A stretch of 64,000 nucleotides of DNA from Caenorhabditis remanei (taxonomy: Eukaryota > Nematoda > Chromadorea > Rhabditida > Rhabditidae): positions 11,904,001 to 11,968,000 of the forward strand of contig NC_071328.1 in assembly GCF_010183535.1 (NCBI RefSeq). Reading direction: 5' to 3'. The translations under genes were made by a program, and so were the position numbers. This document shows, piece after piece, positions 11,977 to 27,372 of the stretch. The notes below the pieces were generated by a model. That model searched no databases and was not told the DNA's origin. It was given only the letters and a program-made list of their open reading frames with translations. How positions within the stretch are numbered: the stretch's first letter is position 1; each line of letters opens with the position of its first letter.

Positions 11977-12496
11977 GGTAGACCGGTCGAAAAGAATCAA
12001 TTTGAGCTATAGAACGTCAAAATAAGTGTAAAACTGAGAGTGCCCAAAAAATTTTCAGTTTCCCACAGTAAAATCGTAGATTTCGAGGGTTTTCAGGGAT
12101 TATCTTCGGGTAGGAAAAGGTTTTCAAAAATCGGCTTCCATAGGTTTGTAGAGAAAGTCTTTGCGGATCTTTTTCAAAAAAACATATTTTGTTTGCATTA
12201 AAACTGACAGCGTCCAAAAATTTTCTAGCTTCGAAAACAGCAGAAATGTACAGAGAAATAGTCGTTTCTCACTTCAACAACTTGCCGTGAGCTCAATAAT
12301 GGACCGTTAAACATGAAATTTTGTGAGTAAAATGTTCAAACCTAGCATATCACTTTCTTAGTTGGTCACTTTTTTCTAGGACCTTTCCCTGGCTTACTGT
12401 AGCTCATAGAGACTCAGTCATTCTCAGGTTAGCACAGCAGCGCAGGGAAGACCCACATCAAAATACGACCAACTACAAAATTGAAGTACTAGGAGT

Positions 12497-12906
12497 CAGA
12501 CTTGTCACGGGCCGGGCCGGGCCGAAATCAGAGAAAAATCTCGGCCCGGCCCGGCCCGGCCCGGCCCGGCCCGGGGGCCCGGCCCGCTCGGCCCGTTTTG
12601 AAACATTTTTTCAAAAAATTTCTTGTTTTTCAACTTTTTTTTGGAAATTTTTTGAACTTTTTTGAAAAAAGTATAGTTTTTGAATAAACATTTAAAATTG
12701 AATCAAAATGTGAATATGTATGATAATCAAAGCATTTTTACTCTTTTTTTTCGAAAAATTTCAAAAAAAAATTGGTAAAAATGGGTACCCATTTTTGAAT
12801 CCGGGCCGACCGGGCCGGGCCGGGCCAAGAGAAATTTCGGCCCGGCCCGGCCCGGCCAAGAAAAATCTCGGCCCGGCCCGGGCCGGCCCGATTTTTGACA
12901 AGTCTG
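12497..12906. mobile_element. hAT-like GC-rich MITE, copy 2 (8-bp TSD)
   Basis: Termini are CAGACTTGTCACGGGCC and GGCCCGATTTTTGACAAGTCTG. The exact 8-bp duplication CTAGGAGT lies at 12489-12496 and 12907-12914. (GGCCC)n blocks occur at both ends and again near 12800-12890. Open frames here are artefacts of the GC repeat. Confidence 0.9.
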
Positions 12907-13404
12907 CTAGGAGTAACCTGTTTACACACAAAATTTCAAGACTTTTGCTCAATTTCTGAGCCTGTACCATTACTTCAAACTTTTTTGTTGTCTTCCTCTC
13001 GACACCTCGCTAGTCTCTCCTCACTGAGGTACTTGTACGATTAACAGGTTACATTTTTTAATGTTTAATTGGCTAGTCCACCTTATTTTCTAATATCCCT
13101 CGGTGGTTTCGAACAAAATAATTATACTTTCATGAAATCATAGATCGCAAATGATCTCCAATGGATCAACGTAAAAATTTCATGTTTCCGTCTGAAAATT
13201 TGAGATAATGTGTGTGATAAACTATTAAAAATGTCTTCCTTCAACCGTTTTTCAACTTTTTTAACCACAAAATTCTGAAAGACAGAGAAAAACGGGCTCA
13301 GAAAACTCTAATTCCATTTTACTGTAGTTGCGGCTAGAGAGTGTGCGCAGCGAGAGAGGGAAAAGAAACGCGCGATTTCTCCGACTTTTTTCACTCGCAG
13401 GAGG

Positions 13405-13725
13405 CACAGGGTCTCGGGATGAGTAGTGAAAATAAACGCGCTCCGCTGAAATCAGCTAAAATTTTAGCGCGAAATTCAAAATAATATTTTTATTTTAAAA
13501 CTTTATTTCTTTATTTAATAGAATTGATCTTGAAAATATGCGAGGCAGCCGAAAAACTGGCCAAAAATGCGGAAAAACAGACATAAATCGGCTCAAAAAG
13601 TGATCGATTAAGCTGCGTATCAAAGTGCCACAGTGAAACAGCGAATTGAAAAAATTAAAATTTGAATTTACCGCCAATGTCTAGTGGAGCGCATACGATT
13701 TCACTACTCACCCCTAGACCCTGTG
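13405..13725 (+). mobile_element. 321-bp MITE, copy 2 (6-bp TSD)
   Basis: It is near-identical to the copy at 10695. AGGAGG flanks it at 13399-13404 and 13726-13731. The third copy starts nine bases downstream in opposite orientation, and the two target duplications overlap in the same host sequence. Confidence 0.9.
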
Positions 13726-13734
13726 AGGAGGCCG

Positions 13735-14055
13735 CACAGGGTCTAGGGATGAGTAGTGAAATCGTATGCGCTCCACTAGACATTGGCGGTAAATTCAAAT
13801 TTTAATTTTTTCAATTCGCTGTTTCATTGTGGCACTTTGATACGCAGCTTAATCGATCACTTTTTGAGCCGATTTATGTCTGTTTTTCCGCATTTTTGGC
13901 CAGTTTTTCGACTGCCTCGCATATTTTCAAGATCAATTCTATTAAATAAAAAAATAAAGCTTTAAAATAAAAATATTATTTTGAATTTCGCGCTAAAATT
14001 TTAGCTGATTTCAGCGGAGCGCGTTTATTTTCACTACTCATCCCGAGACCCTGTG
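13735..14055 (-). mobile_element. 321-bp MITE, copy 3, inverted (6-bp TSD)
   Basis: Same family as 10695 and 13405, in reverse orientation. AGGCCG flanks it at 13729-13734 and 14056-14061. Together with copy 2 it makes a ~650-bp inverted repeat just upstream of sec-12, a strong potential hairpin. Confidence 0.9.
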
Positions 14056-14283
14056 AGGCCGTGTATTAGAGAAAAACAAATTCAAACACCCGCCAATTGA
14101 GGTGGCCGAGTGTTCGCCTGCGGACTAGTTTTCTCCGCTTGCGTACGATTTACGGGGCAATTTACGGTGATAAGAACACGTGTCTTTTTGAAGTATTTCA
14201 AAGATTTCTGCTCGTTTTTAATACTTTTTCAACTGATTTTTTTACTCAAAACTAAGAAAAAATTCAATTATTTCATTTTCCAG

Positions 14284-16690
14284 ATGACAATCTTCGGTGG
14301 AGGCCAGCAGAAGCAAGCACCGCTTATCGGAGACTCGGGTATTCCTGCATATTGTCTCAAAAAAATCGGCTCACGACATATTTTGGTAGCCGGTGGCGGA
14401 GGAGCTTCGAAAACTGGAGTTCAGAACGAAATTCAGGTAAATTATTATTTTTTGCTTACATTTTTAATGAAGATTTTCTTAAATGAATAATAAAAACCAA
14501 ATTAGAAAGTTTACAGACCCATCTCTTCACTACCGGCAGTGCTAACAAAGATGTTGGATTTCAAGCACAATTAGTCGACACTGTAATTGAATAATTAACT
14601 AAATACTGATTAATTGTAATTAATTTCCAGTTTGACACGGGTTCAATGGCCACAATGAATATGGATGTCGCTTGTGCCGTTGATGAAAACGCCGCGAAAT
14701 ATGTTATTGCTGCGGGACAAGATGATGTAATTTCAGATAAAATAAAACTAATTCACCAATTGTATATTTTCAGAACTGTGTCTTGTACATGACTCGAAAA
14801 TTCCGATTAAATGAGCTGGAAAACGACAGTTTATGTTTCGAAATCAGTAAAGTCGCTCAAGTTCGATCGGATTATCATTCCACGAGCGCCTATCAAAAAT
14901 GCGTTCGTTTCGACAAAAATTCGCGAGGAAAGATTTTCGCGACGGGCGGTGCTGATGGATATATTCGGTTATGGGATGCTCAAGTGGTTTTCCGAGCTGA
15001 AGTTCGTATTTTTTGTTAAGTTTTTGTTCTAATATTCTGATTTTGCAGAACGAAAATGCCCAACCAGTACTTAAAATTCAAGCACACAAAGCAGATGTAG
15101 ATGATATTGATTTTTCGAGTGATTCGAATTCTATAATGTCAGTTTCATAATTTTTTGTTGTAGTTGTTGATTACAAGTTTTCAGTTCTGTTGGCGCTGAG
15201 GGGGCATTCTTGTGGAGTAAACAAACTGGAGAACGACTCCTTGATTTGCAGTTCCCAATTGAAATTGCCAGAGGATTTAAGGTGATTCAATCGAAAGGCT
15301 GGGACTTAAAAACACGAAATTCTCAATTTCAGATGCGATCAGCACGTTGTACACCTCTTGGAAATGCTAATGGAAGTACCGTATTCGTCGCTGCATACAA
15401 TTCGATTTCAAGAGGATCCAAGGATCAAGCATGTTACTTATCACTGTGGACGTTTAATAGTCAGAGAAAAGTGGCACGTCCGATTGTGACAAAATTGATA
15501 GCCAAGAATCAGGTGAGCTTGACAAAAAATACGGGACACTTGCTTTTAGAATACTTTTTCCCAGACTTGTCACGGTCCGGGCCGGGCCGGGCCAAAATTA
15601 ATAATTTTTTCGGTCCGTTTTGAAACATGTTCTGAAAAAATTTTGAATTTTTCAACTTTTTTTGGAAATTTTCTTGAAAATTGTATAGTTTTCGACTAAA
15701 ATTTATAACTCAATCAAAAGGTGAATATATATATCTAATAATTTAAGCACTTTTACACTAAATTTTCGAAAATTTTCAAAAATTTTGTTAAAAAATGAGT
15801 ACCCATTTTTGAATTCCGGCCCGATTTTTGACAAGTCTGATTTTACCAGTTTAAAAGAGAAAAATAAGAAATGTCGAGAAAATTATTACCTTGGAAATTA
15901 ACCTGATTCTTTTAAATTGAATTGCAACAAAATCGCAATTTTCGCAATGAAGAATTAAATTACTATCTAGAATATCATTTTTCTGAGCATTCACTGAATT
16001 TTTGTGGAGTTCTGAATATCGAATCAAGGTGAGGCTGGAAATCGTAATTGTTACCAACTATTTATATAATTTACATATTTTTTCTACCTATTTGTCTTTT
16101 TTTTTCAAACAAACCTGAAATTTTCCTATTTCTGAGGTTTTGAGGTTTTTATTGTATTTCTCAAATAAAATTTTGAGAAATCCTGCTGATAGCTAAAGAT
16201 AAGTTTACGTTTTATAGATTTCTTTCAAAAAATGCAAAAAGAAAAGTTTCCTCTAGTTTCAATGTTTTGGAACCAGGAGAATCATTAAATGTCTTCAATT
16301 TTCATATTTTTTATTCAGGCAATTTCCTCCTTGGCTGTCTCTGATTGCGGTAACTACACAGCTGTCGGCACAATGTCTGGAGGTGTCGGAGTATTTGATA
16401 CTCACGAATTCCGTCGTCTCTACTTTGCTCCGGAATCCCATGGTCTCTTCGTCACTGGAATCGAATTCGTCTCTAAAGTTGCCCCATCAAATTGTGAAGA
16501 TATTCGACAAGAAACGCCGGGAATCGCTTCAGGATTCCGTTGTGCTGTTGTCACTTTGGCTGCTGATAAAACAATGCAACTTCATCGTGTTCCTCATGCT
16601 CAACCACAACCATTTAGTGAATTTTTGTTTATTATATCATTTATTAGTTTAATTTTCACATGGTTAGCATCATTTTTAATTGTGGTGTGA
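14284..16690 (+). CDS. sec-12: Sec12/PREB, ER guanine-nucleotide exchange factor for Sar1 (426 aa)
   Basis: Exons are 14284-14436, 14517-14582, 14631-14726, 14774-15001, 15049-15137, 15185-15281, 15333-15512 and 16319-16690, 1281 nt in frame. The ATG follows directly on a TTTTCCAG acceptor, so the transcript is probably trans-spliced. The protein is a WD40-type propeller (for example TGGADGYIRLWDAQ, SVGAEGAFLWSKQTG, AVGTMSGGVGVFDTHEFRR). It ends in a single hydrophobic segment (LFIISFISLIFTWLASFLIV), the type II topology of Sec12: cytosolic propeller anchored in the ER. Sec12 loads Sar1 with GTP to start COPII coat assembly. The 806-nt intron 7 holds a degenerate hAT-like MITE. The C. elegans orthologue is, from memory, K02B12.3. 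Confidence 0.88.
15562..15839. mobile_element. hAT-like GC-rich MITE, copy 3, in sec-12 intron
   Basis: Starts CAGACTTGTCACGGTCCGGG and ends CGATTTTTGACAAGTCTG. Flanking 8-mers (CTTTTTCC and ATTTTACC) match only partly, so this copy appears older or its duplication has decayed. The internal GC tracts are mostly lost. Confidence 0.75.
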
Positions 16691-17661
16691 GTGATTCTCC
16701 TTTTTTACTCATTTTCCCCCATCTGTGCTCCATTTTTCTGGTCCCCCGGCTCCTTTTCTCTTCTTTTTCTTTTTCTTATTTATGTTTCATTTCATGTGTC
16801 TGAAAGTAATGTAAATATTAAATATTCCACCACTTCTCCCCCTTCTTTTCGTTACCACCTAATTACTATTGTTGATGGACATTGAGAAGAGCGGAAGAGA
16901 GGTATCTATTTATATATTCAGAATTTGATGGCACCACAACCACTAACGACACCTTTTCTGCGCCCAAGCATATATGCTAATCGGCAATTTCTTTCAGTTA
17001 TGGACTCCGTTTTCCCCAGTTTTTGAGATGAGAAATGGGAAATTGGAAGTGACAGAAAACGACAGAGATCTGGAGGAAAATTGAGAACAATGAACAAGAC
17101 ATTTGAATGGGAAGCAGATTAAAAATCGACTGAAAATTGACTTGAAAATCTAGAAAAATAATTCGAAAGAAAAAATTTTCTTGGCTCCGCCCTTTCACAC
17201 ACAAATGATCGTGAGCGGCGGAACCCAGGAGATGTCGGCTGCTTGGATACCGTCCTGTTTATCATTTTCTCTGCAAAAGTTTTAAATTAGTATATCGCCA
17301 GAAGAGGAAATTTTTCAATAATTTTTGGATGAAATGTTTTTTGTTCAAACGCGAATCCCTCTTTTAATCTCTTCAAATAAAACAAAAGAAAAAGAAGAGC
17401 ATCATGTTATTGTGATGACAACCGGAAATTGACTCTTTCTCTCCAGATTTCTCCCCACTTCTTTTGTTTGAGATCTTTCTCTTGTTCTCACATTCCATCC
17501 GGATAGAAACAGATGTCACTATGATTCCTCCCCGTGTCATCAGATATCGTTTTGGTAGAGAAAATTGAAGTGTATTGCGGTGTATTTTATCGAGTTAATT
17601 AGAAAGATATAAGCCTCTTTTCCTTGTGTGTGGAGCAGCAGATGGTCATGGTTCACCTTTT

Positions 17662-17704
17662 TGATGTTCTCCTAGACAGTCGGCTACTGTCTAGGAGAAC
17701 ATCA
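17662..17704. other. Perfect 19-bp inverted repeat with 5-nt loop
   Basis: TGATGTTCTCCTAGACAGT is followed by CGGCT and then its exact reverse complement. The loop is too short for a typical microRNA precursor. It lies 36 bases from a tRNA-like element. Confidence 0.7.
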
Positions 17705-17739
17705 GGTAGGTATTGAAAAAAGGGTTGAAAAAAGTTGAG

Positions 17740-17798
17740 ATGGGCAAAGAATCGAACCAGCGACCTATTGCGCGCCGGTCAAAAGTTATGTTGCCCAT
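17740..17798 (-). other. tRNA-like element 1 (B box only)
   Basis: The minus strand contains GGTTCGATTC (plus 17750-17759), a good TFIIIC B box. Terminal 8-mers ATGGGCAA/TTGCCCAT pair like an acceptor stem. The T arm does not close properly and the A box is weak, so this is not a functional tRNA. Confidence 0.5.
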
Positions 17799-19304
17799 AC
17801 TCTCCAAGGTTCTAATAAACGGTGCTCACTGTGTCTGTCGCTCTCGAACTTCGAAACACCTGAAATCCCTTTTTCTTCTTCTGAATCCCCTCTATTCCAT
17901 TCCGTCATTAACCTGATTACCCGTTTTGAGTTCAAAATGTTTTCCAGTTGCTCTTCCTCTAATTGATGGTGCTTCTTTTCTTTTTAAAACTGTTCGTCCC
18001 TCTGTTCCCTTCGGAGAGAGTGTGCAAGACATAGAGACGCCGACATTCCATCTGTCATCTCCCGAAGAAACGAACACTTTAAGGATTACCTTCGGAAGAG
18101 AGCATAGACTACATTCTGTTCTTGTGACAGATTGCTCTTCCGATCTGATTTAGTTTTCGAAGAGATTAACAAGTATGTGTTTGAGTTGAAAACATAACAT
18201 TAGAGAGTGTGGGAACATGACAATTAGATGAGTCTTGAAACTCATGAATAAGGATGTTTAATAGGGGGTAAGAGTATAATGTTGTTGCTGCTTTATATGC
18301 GCCATACCTGATTTAATAGGCTTGTGAGTCCCAACTGAAAAGCATGTATCTCAAGAAATAGAGAAAATAGTCAGAAACAGTCAACTACAAAAATTTAGAA
18401 TTATGTTTGATCTACAAGATTATGCAAGAAAGTTTTATATTTACTATTTTCATGCTGCGTGGCATACTCATGAAGTTGGTGAGCATTTTCAGCCAATATT
18501 TTTTGATACAGATTTGAAAAGACGCATATTTCAAAAGTCAAGGGAGCTATTAAAATATAATTTATCACAAAAAACAAAGTTTAGACTTTTTCTACACAAT
18601 GCAATCAAGAACTGTACATTTGAATGACTTCTGAATTTGTGGGAGATGCTCAAAATTAGACATTTTCCAACCGAAAGATGATTAATTTTAGCTGCAGTTT
18701 CTGAATCCGAAGACCACGGAGAATGAAGATTCGACGTTTCGAAACCAAGGCATTTTTACGCGTATTCAGACTAATTGACCATCCTAAAACCAAAAAAAAC
18801 GCCGCCACCTAATCGGATTTCCTAATTCTTTCCTAAGTAAAACCGTGTCTAATACCAATTCATGTCCAGAATACAAATGCTTTTTCCCTCTCTTCACCCC
18901 ACCAATTCCCCCTAATCAAATTGATTCTCAATTGACTCCTCGCCACCACTTTTATTCATCGTCTTCCCCCTTTTTCTTCTTCTTCTTCGCTCATTTCCTC
19001 CGTCAAAACTACCGTAACCCGTTTTCATCAAATTTCATTTCTTTTCGCCCCCAGTAACATCCCCATCCGAGACAATATTTTCAAATTTAGGTTCTCTCTA
19101 TCTGCTACAAAAGATGCTCTTCAACCACATCCATCGGAATCAAATCCGTAATTGACCTCTCCTTTAACCCCGCCGCCCTATAGTTAAATGATACTTGAAC
19201 AAGCCGGCTGGCGGTATCGGATTGAGACCAGTAGTCTCGTATTTAATCCCCTTAACAAAATGGTTACGGTTTAAGGTAGAAAAAGGAAAGAAAAAGAAAA
19301 ATGA

Positions 19305-19370
19305 AGTAGTTGGGAGTCGAACCATGGTCGCTCGCGCGAGAGTTCCAAGTGATACGGTCTGCGCCATGTT
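19305..19370 (-). other. tRNA-like element 2 (A and B boxes)
   Basis: On the minus strand an A-box-like TGGCGCAGACC (plus 19356-19366) precedes a consensus B box GGTTCGACTCC (19313-19323) by about 32 bases. A T-rich stretch (CATTTTTC) follows. No cloverleaf could be drawn. Confidence 0.6.
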
Positions 19371-19699
19371 TGGCGAACTGATCCGGGCTCTGATAAACGT
19401 GGTCTGCAGAGGGGTCAAAGAAGAAACATCTTGAACCAAAAATTAAACAATTTTCAAAAAAAAAACCCTAAATCATTGTCTCTTCCCTTGTCTCCCTTCT
19501 TGACAGTACCGTTTTTTGAATGCTCCGGCTCCCCTCTCCTGCTCACTTACCTATGTTTTCTTGTTTGTTAAGTGTGAGAAACTTTCGAGTACTCACTAAA
19601 TATGCAATGTATAGGTAAGGGTTACTGTGGAATTCAAATTTTGAATTGCTTGCTGAACTCCTGGATCAGCAGAAGGGCGTGAATTCTGCCGGGTCGTCA

Positions 19700-19772
19700 T
19701 GTCTTGTCGTTACTCAGATGGAGCAATAGATAGCTTTCACGGAGAGGCTTTTGGGTTCGAATCCGCCTGATC
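19700..19772 (+). other. tRNA-like element 3 (A and B boxes)
   Basis: TTACTCAGATGG (19710-19721) resembles an A box and GGGTTCGAATCC (19753-19764) is a consensus B box, 31 bases apart. The acceptor ends do not pair. Confidence 0.6.
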
Positions 19773-20164
19773 GAAATTATCTTTATCTCGAATTTTTTAT
19801 CCATATACCATTTTTGCTCTTCCCTTACTCAAATTCATTATTCGTTTTCAAATGATTTTCGATGATCATTATCACTGCCACATTTTCCATAAATTAGCAG
19901 GATAGCACATCCAAATTATTCTGTGAGAACTAAAGCTAAACTACACATCCCTCTATCCAAATAATAAGTTCAAATCTCAATTGATATCTCATCATCCAAA
20001 AAAGAGCAAGAAAGAGAGAGGGAGCATGGAAAGTGTGGGAGCCGGTGCCAGGTCGTGGCTCATTTACATGTTGCAGGAGGGAGCCGTGTCGTTTTATCAC
20101 TCTTGATAAGACTCGTACTTACTGGTGCCGGGCAAATAGTAAAAGAGTGGAAAATAGTTTTGAA

Positions 20165-20215
20165 ATGGTGAAGGATTCGAACTCTGGTTGGTAGGGCGCA
20201 GGGCCAAAATGCAAA
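20165..20215 (-). other. tRNA-like element 4 (B box only)
   Basis: The minus strand has GAGTTCGAATCC (plus 20173-20184). I see no convincing A box at the expected distance. Confidence 0.4.
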
Positions 20216-21000
20216 GAAAATCGTTTTACTGTGTCTTTGTCCAATTTCATCCCTCGAGTTCCCAGTACAGTCACCTCATCATCTCCAGTCTGTCACAAAT
20301 CCACCCCTGGTTGAAGTGGTCCATTCACACAGATAGAATGTGTATACGGTGAGATGACACAATATTAATACCTACCGCCTCTTTTCTCGAACTTTTGTCA
20401 AGTATTTGGGAAAATGAACAAAAATGAGTTGTCTGGGAATGGGAAACTGAAAACTGGAATATTGAGTGAGAAAGAAAGGATTATCTTTGTCGGAGAGTAA
20501 TCTAGAGTACTTGTTTATTATAATGAAGTTGTTGCATCTTCTGGGAAGAAATATTCCAAAAGAAAGGATTCTTTTGAAGAGAAATCGAGCCCTGGACAGA
20601 CTTTCCAGGTCCCTTACCTCATCCACACGGTAATCAATATGTTTTATGACTCCAGAATGGTCCGAGGCCTCTAATAAAAGTTTCCAAAATCAAGAAACGC
20701 TGAACAAATAAATGGGGGCAGATGGTGGCTATTAAACGAGGTGTTACGAGGTGATTGAAAGGTGAATGACATGGAAGAGAAAGAGTACAAACAAATCATC
20801 AAGTTATTAGGTAATCATAACTGTGAGCTCATGATAAACAGTACGCTGGGGAGGAGGAGAAGAGAGAGAACGGTGGTTGTGGTATCAGGATTTCAGTGAA
20901 GAAATCGCTAACTTTGTTATGGTGATACGGAGTTCTACATTGTCGTATGGTCTTTATTTTTGTATGATTGTGAAGAACAAGAATGGATCTTTATTTTTCT

Positions 21001-21170
21001 AGTTGACAACTTTTTTGTAGCTCTGCTGGGTTTTGAGATACATACGTTCGAAGGAGGAATGCTTTGAGTGGAAGCTCTGAGAATCAAAAACGTATATCTC
21101 AAAAACTATTAAAGGTATCAAAAAGTGGTCAACTAGAAAAATGAAGATACTAATTTGATCTACATATTGA
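21001..21170. repeat. Dispersed fold-back repeat (GTTGACAAC / GAGATATAC type)
   Basis: An AGTTGACAACTTTTTTGTAG segment and TTTTGAGATACATACG are mirrored about 100 bases later by CGTATATCTCAAAAACT and GGTCAACTAGAAAAATGAAG. The same composite recurs near 22.4-22.7, 25.7, 36.3, 46.4, 55.1, 56.9, 58.5 and 59.8 kb. Confidence 0.65.
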
Positions 21171-21765
21171 AATAAAAATTCAAATATCAGTCTAACTTTT
21201 CATACTTTAGAAATACAATTCATCTTTATGAGCTCATATCTCGAAAGCAGAAAGAGCTAATGAAAAGTTGCCAGATAACAAAAAATTATTTAATCATTCT
21301 TTTAAGAAAACAGAAGTTTTAATATAATTTGTGCAAGTTGTGGCATTATTGCAGTCGGTCAAAGTTGAAGATTCCCAGAGAAATCATACAGAACGGTTCC
21401 CAACTTTCAGAAGTGATTCTTTTAATTTTTTCAGACGAAATCGAAAATTTCGGGTCAATTTTTCAGACTCCAATTCATCACCCGATCAAAATAAAAACTT
21501 ATGATGAAATCCATCAAACTCCAATTTTCTTCTCCAAGAATCTGCGAAAAGAAAACTTTTGTGGAGGAAAGACGCCGCCAAAAGTCAGGAAATTAGGAAG
21601 AGCTTTATTCTCTCTCTGCCTTCCTCCGCGAGAAATTCGAGATTTATTTAGTGGGAAAAAGAAGAGTGGATCTTAGACTCTGACATATTGTGATGATGCA
21701 AGTGATGACGATTTCAGCAATAAAAAACTGGTTTTGCGACAGAAAAAACAATTGAAAGTGTTAGT

Positions 21766-21835
21766 TATGAAGTGGATTAGAACTCGACACTGGAGACTCA
21801 AAAACAAATCTCTAACCGCTTGAGCTACGCGATCG
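21766..21835 (-). other. tRNA-like element 5 (canonical D-arm A box)
   Basis: The minus strand reads TAGCTCAAGCGGTTAGAG (A box at plus 21816-21827), which is a textbook tRNA D-arm sequence. After 30 bases comes GAGTTCTAATCC (21774-21785), close to a B box. The anticodon and acceptor stems do not form, so it is tRNA-derived but not a tRNA gene. Confidence 0.6.
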
Positions 21836-22384
21836 GTGCCCGAGGCGGTAAAAAGCTTGGACTCATTGACTACTGAATGGCGCCACACCGTAGATCCTGA
21901 AAGGATTCTTCAGGAGTTATGAAACCGTGAATGACCTAAGAAAGATGTTCCAATTCGAAAAAAAAAACCCGAGGGGTCGTGGAAAGGAGTGAATGAATGG
22001 AAGGGGTGGTGCGAGATGGAAGGAAGAGTTGAAATTCATTGCTCATGCAAATCTTATGCCGTGTGTCTCTGTATGTATTTGTATGTGAGTGTGAGAGTGC
22101 CCCTTCCAACCATTCTCATTCAGTTTTTCGTCGTTTTTCGTGTCTTCTTGTTTCCTTGCCTTTCTTCACCATCTTGTTCCAACATTTTCTCGATTTTTGT
22201 AGCGTTTTTACAGTTTTTGTTTGGGGTATTGTGGGAGATTGTTAAGTTTTTTGAAAATTCTGTGAATCTATCAGATTTCAATTCAACCAAGAGAATTTCT
22301 TACTTTGAGACCAACTTTGAAACTGTAAAAAACAGCTACTAATTTCAATTTTCAACTGATATATAATTTTAGCCGAGACCTCCA

Positions 22385-22740
22385 TTTTTGCAGTTGACAA
22401 CTTTTTAGTAGCTTCTTTTGGCTTTAGGATATGAACATTTAAAGTCAATAGGGTTATTTTATTTTTTGTAGAATGGGTGAGTTTGAGGGCTTGTCGCAGC
22501 TTCCACAAATGTTCGTAACTTTTTAAATGTTACATTTTGAGCACATAAAATTTAAACCTTTATTTTTCATAGTTTACAGTTTTTGATAGCTATTCTAGCT
22601 TTTATGAAGGTTTGAAGATGGGTTGATAGAAGGGAGTGAGAGTGAGAGAGCGCAGAGATTCTAGAGTGTTCAACTTCACTTCAAAATCAAATTTTAGAAA
22701 AAAGTTGCCAACTATGAAAATGAAGATCTAGATTTGATCT
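22385..22740. repeat. Dispersed fold-back repeat, second copy
   Basis: A GTTGACAACTTTTTAGTAGC segment near 22393 is mirrored by AAAAAAGTTGCCAACTATGA near 22700, followed by the recurrent GATCTAGATTTGATCTGC. Confidence 0.5.
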
Positions 22741-23367
22741 GCAGAAACCATGTTAAAAAAGACTCACAAAATATGCCTACTTTTCAGTTTTCTTGAATTG
22801 TATTTTTGAACATAGCTTCTGAATTCTAACGTCATCTGATATCCTGGTAAACCTCGATGTCTCTAGACTCATATCATTCTCAAATTCCTATTTTCACTAT
22901 CTGAATCTAAAAGAAAACTAAAAATAAAGTTTCAGGAGCCCCCACCTCCTGGGTCATCCATCGGAATCCATATATCCACCCCCTCCCCTATTCTATGAGT
23001 CCCATGTCTCTCCCATCAAAAAAGAAGGCGTGGAATCATCCGAAATCTATCAAAATGGGCGTGTCATCAGCCATCCATCCGATTGGCCACCCAGTGGGAT
23101 ACGGTAGCTTCGCGAGAGAAGTCGAGAGAGACGCAGACTCGCCGCCTCTCCCTGCCAACACATTCCGGCTCCTGTGTGTGACCAAAACGGGAGAGACCTA
23201 GATCGAAAGAGACGGAGACATTGAGAAGCCCCGCCCCCTTTTTCACCTCTCTTCCCATTTTCAACATACAACACAACACATCCTTTCTCTCCATCCATCC
23301 CTCCTCCCCCTTTTTCTATAACAGTAGTGTCTACTCCACCAGTTGCTCTTCCCCCACCCATCATCTG

Positions 23368-26977
<3,610 letters not shown>

Positions 26978-27289
26978 GCAAACGCCGGTAAATCTAATAA
27001 TGTATAAAAAGTGCGCTCCATCGCATTTTGTTTCGGTGGAGCGCGGTTGTTACATTGACCAAACTATTTTTGTTTTTTTCTACTCGGAACTCTTTAAATG
27101 TCTCTCTTTTTCTCTCCTCAAATCATTTTGAAATGGGTATTCTGTTTATTTATGATAGATATGTTTCGATTTTTATTAGTACTTTTTTGACTTTGTGTTT
27201 TTTCTGTCTTCAGAATAAAAATATTTTTTGAAAATCAAAAAGTTGAAAACCACAAAGATATCACTTTCTTCATTGACAGTTGAATTCGT

Positions 27290-27372
27290 GACAGCGTAGC
27301 CTATGCGGCTGCACTTTTGCTGCCACGCATTGGGTCAGGGGTTCAATTCCGGCCTATGATCCAACTTTTTTG
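27290..27372 (+). other. tRNA-like element 6 (A box, B box, T-run)
   Basis: TAGCCTATGCGG (27297-27308) is a good A box, GGGTTCAATTCC (27339-27350) a good B box, 30 bases apart, and TTTTTT (27366-27371) could terminate pol III. The D stem AGCC/GGCT pairs perfectly, but the acceptor and T stems do not. Confidence 0.6.

Larger units (their letters stand above)
16691..23367. other. 6.7-kb intergenic/regulatory region between sec-12 and ceh-6
   Basis: No protein gene is supported. It contains the sec-12 3' UTR, a perfect 19-bp hairpin (17662), five tRNA-like elements (17.7-21.8 kb), dispersed fold-back repeats (21.0 and 22.4-22.7 kb), pyrimidine-rich tracts and probable ceh-6 upstream control DNA. 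The frame at 22.0-22.3 kb has no splice or domain support. Confidence 0.5.

Noticed and set aside
12497..12970. Several overlapping open frames rich in Ala, Gly, Pro and Arg
   Set aside because: They run through the (GGCCC)n tracts of a MITE with target duplications on both sides; composition explains them.
10785..13965. Repeated 60-aa frame starting MAVNSNFNFFNSLFHC at 10.8, 13.5 and 13.8 kb
   Set aside because: It is the interior of the 321-bp MITE; the frame recurs only because the element is repeated and lacks any domain.
17662..17704. microRNA precursor
   Set aside because: The loop is only 5 nt and the stem 19 bp, too short for Drosha/Dicer-type processing.
21766..21835. Functional tRNA gene
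   Set aside because: The A box and D arm are canonical, but the acceptor, anticodon and T stems do not pair; described as tRNA-like instead.
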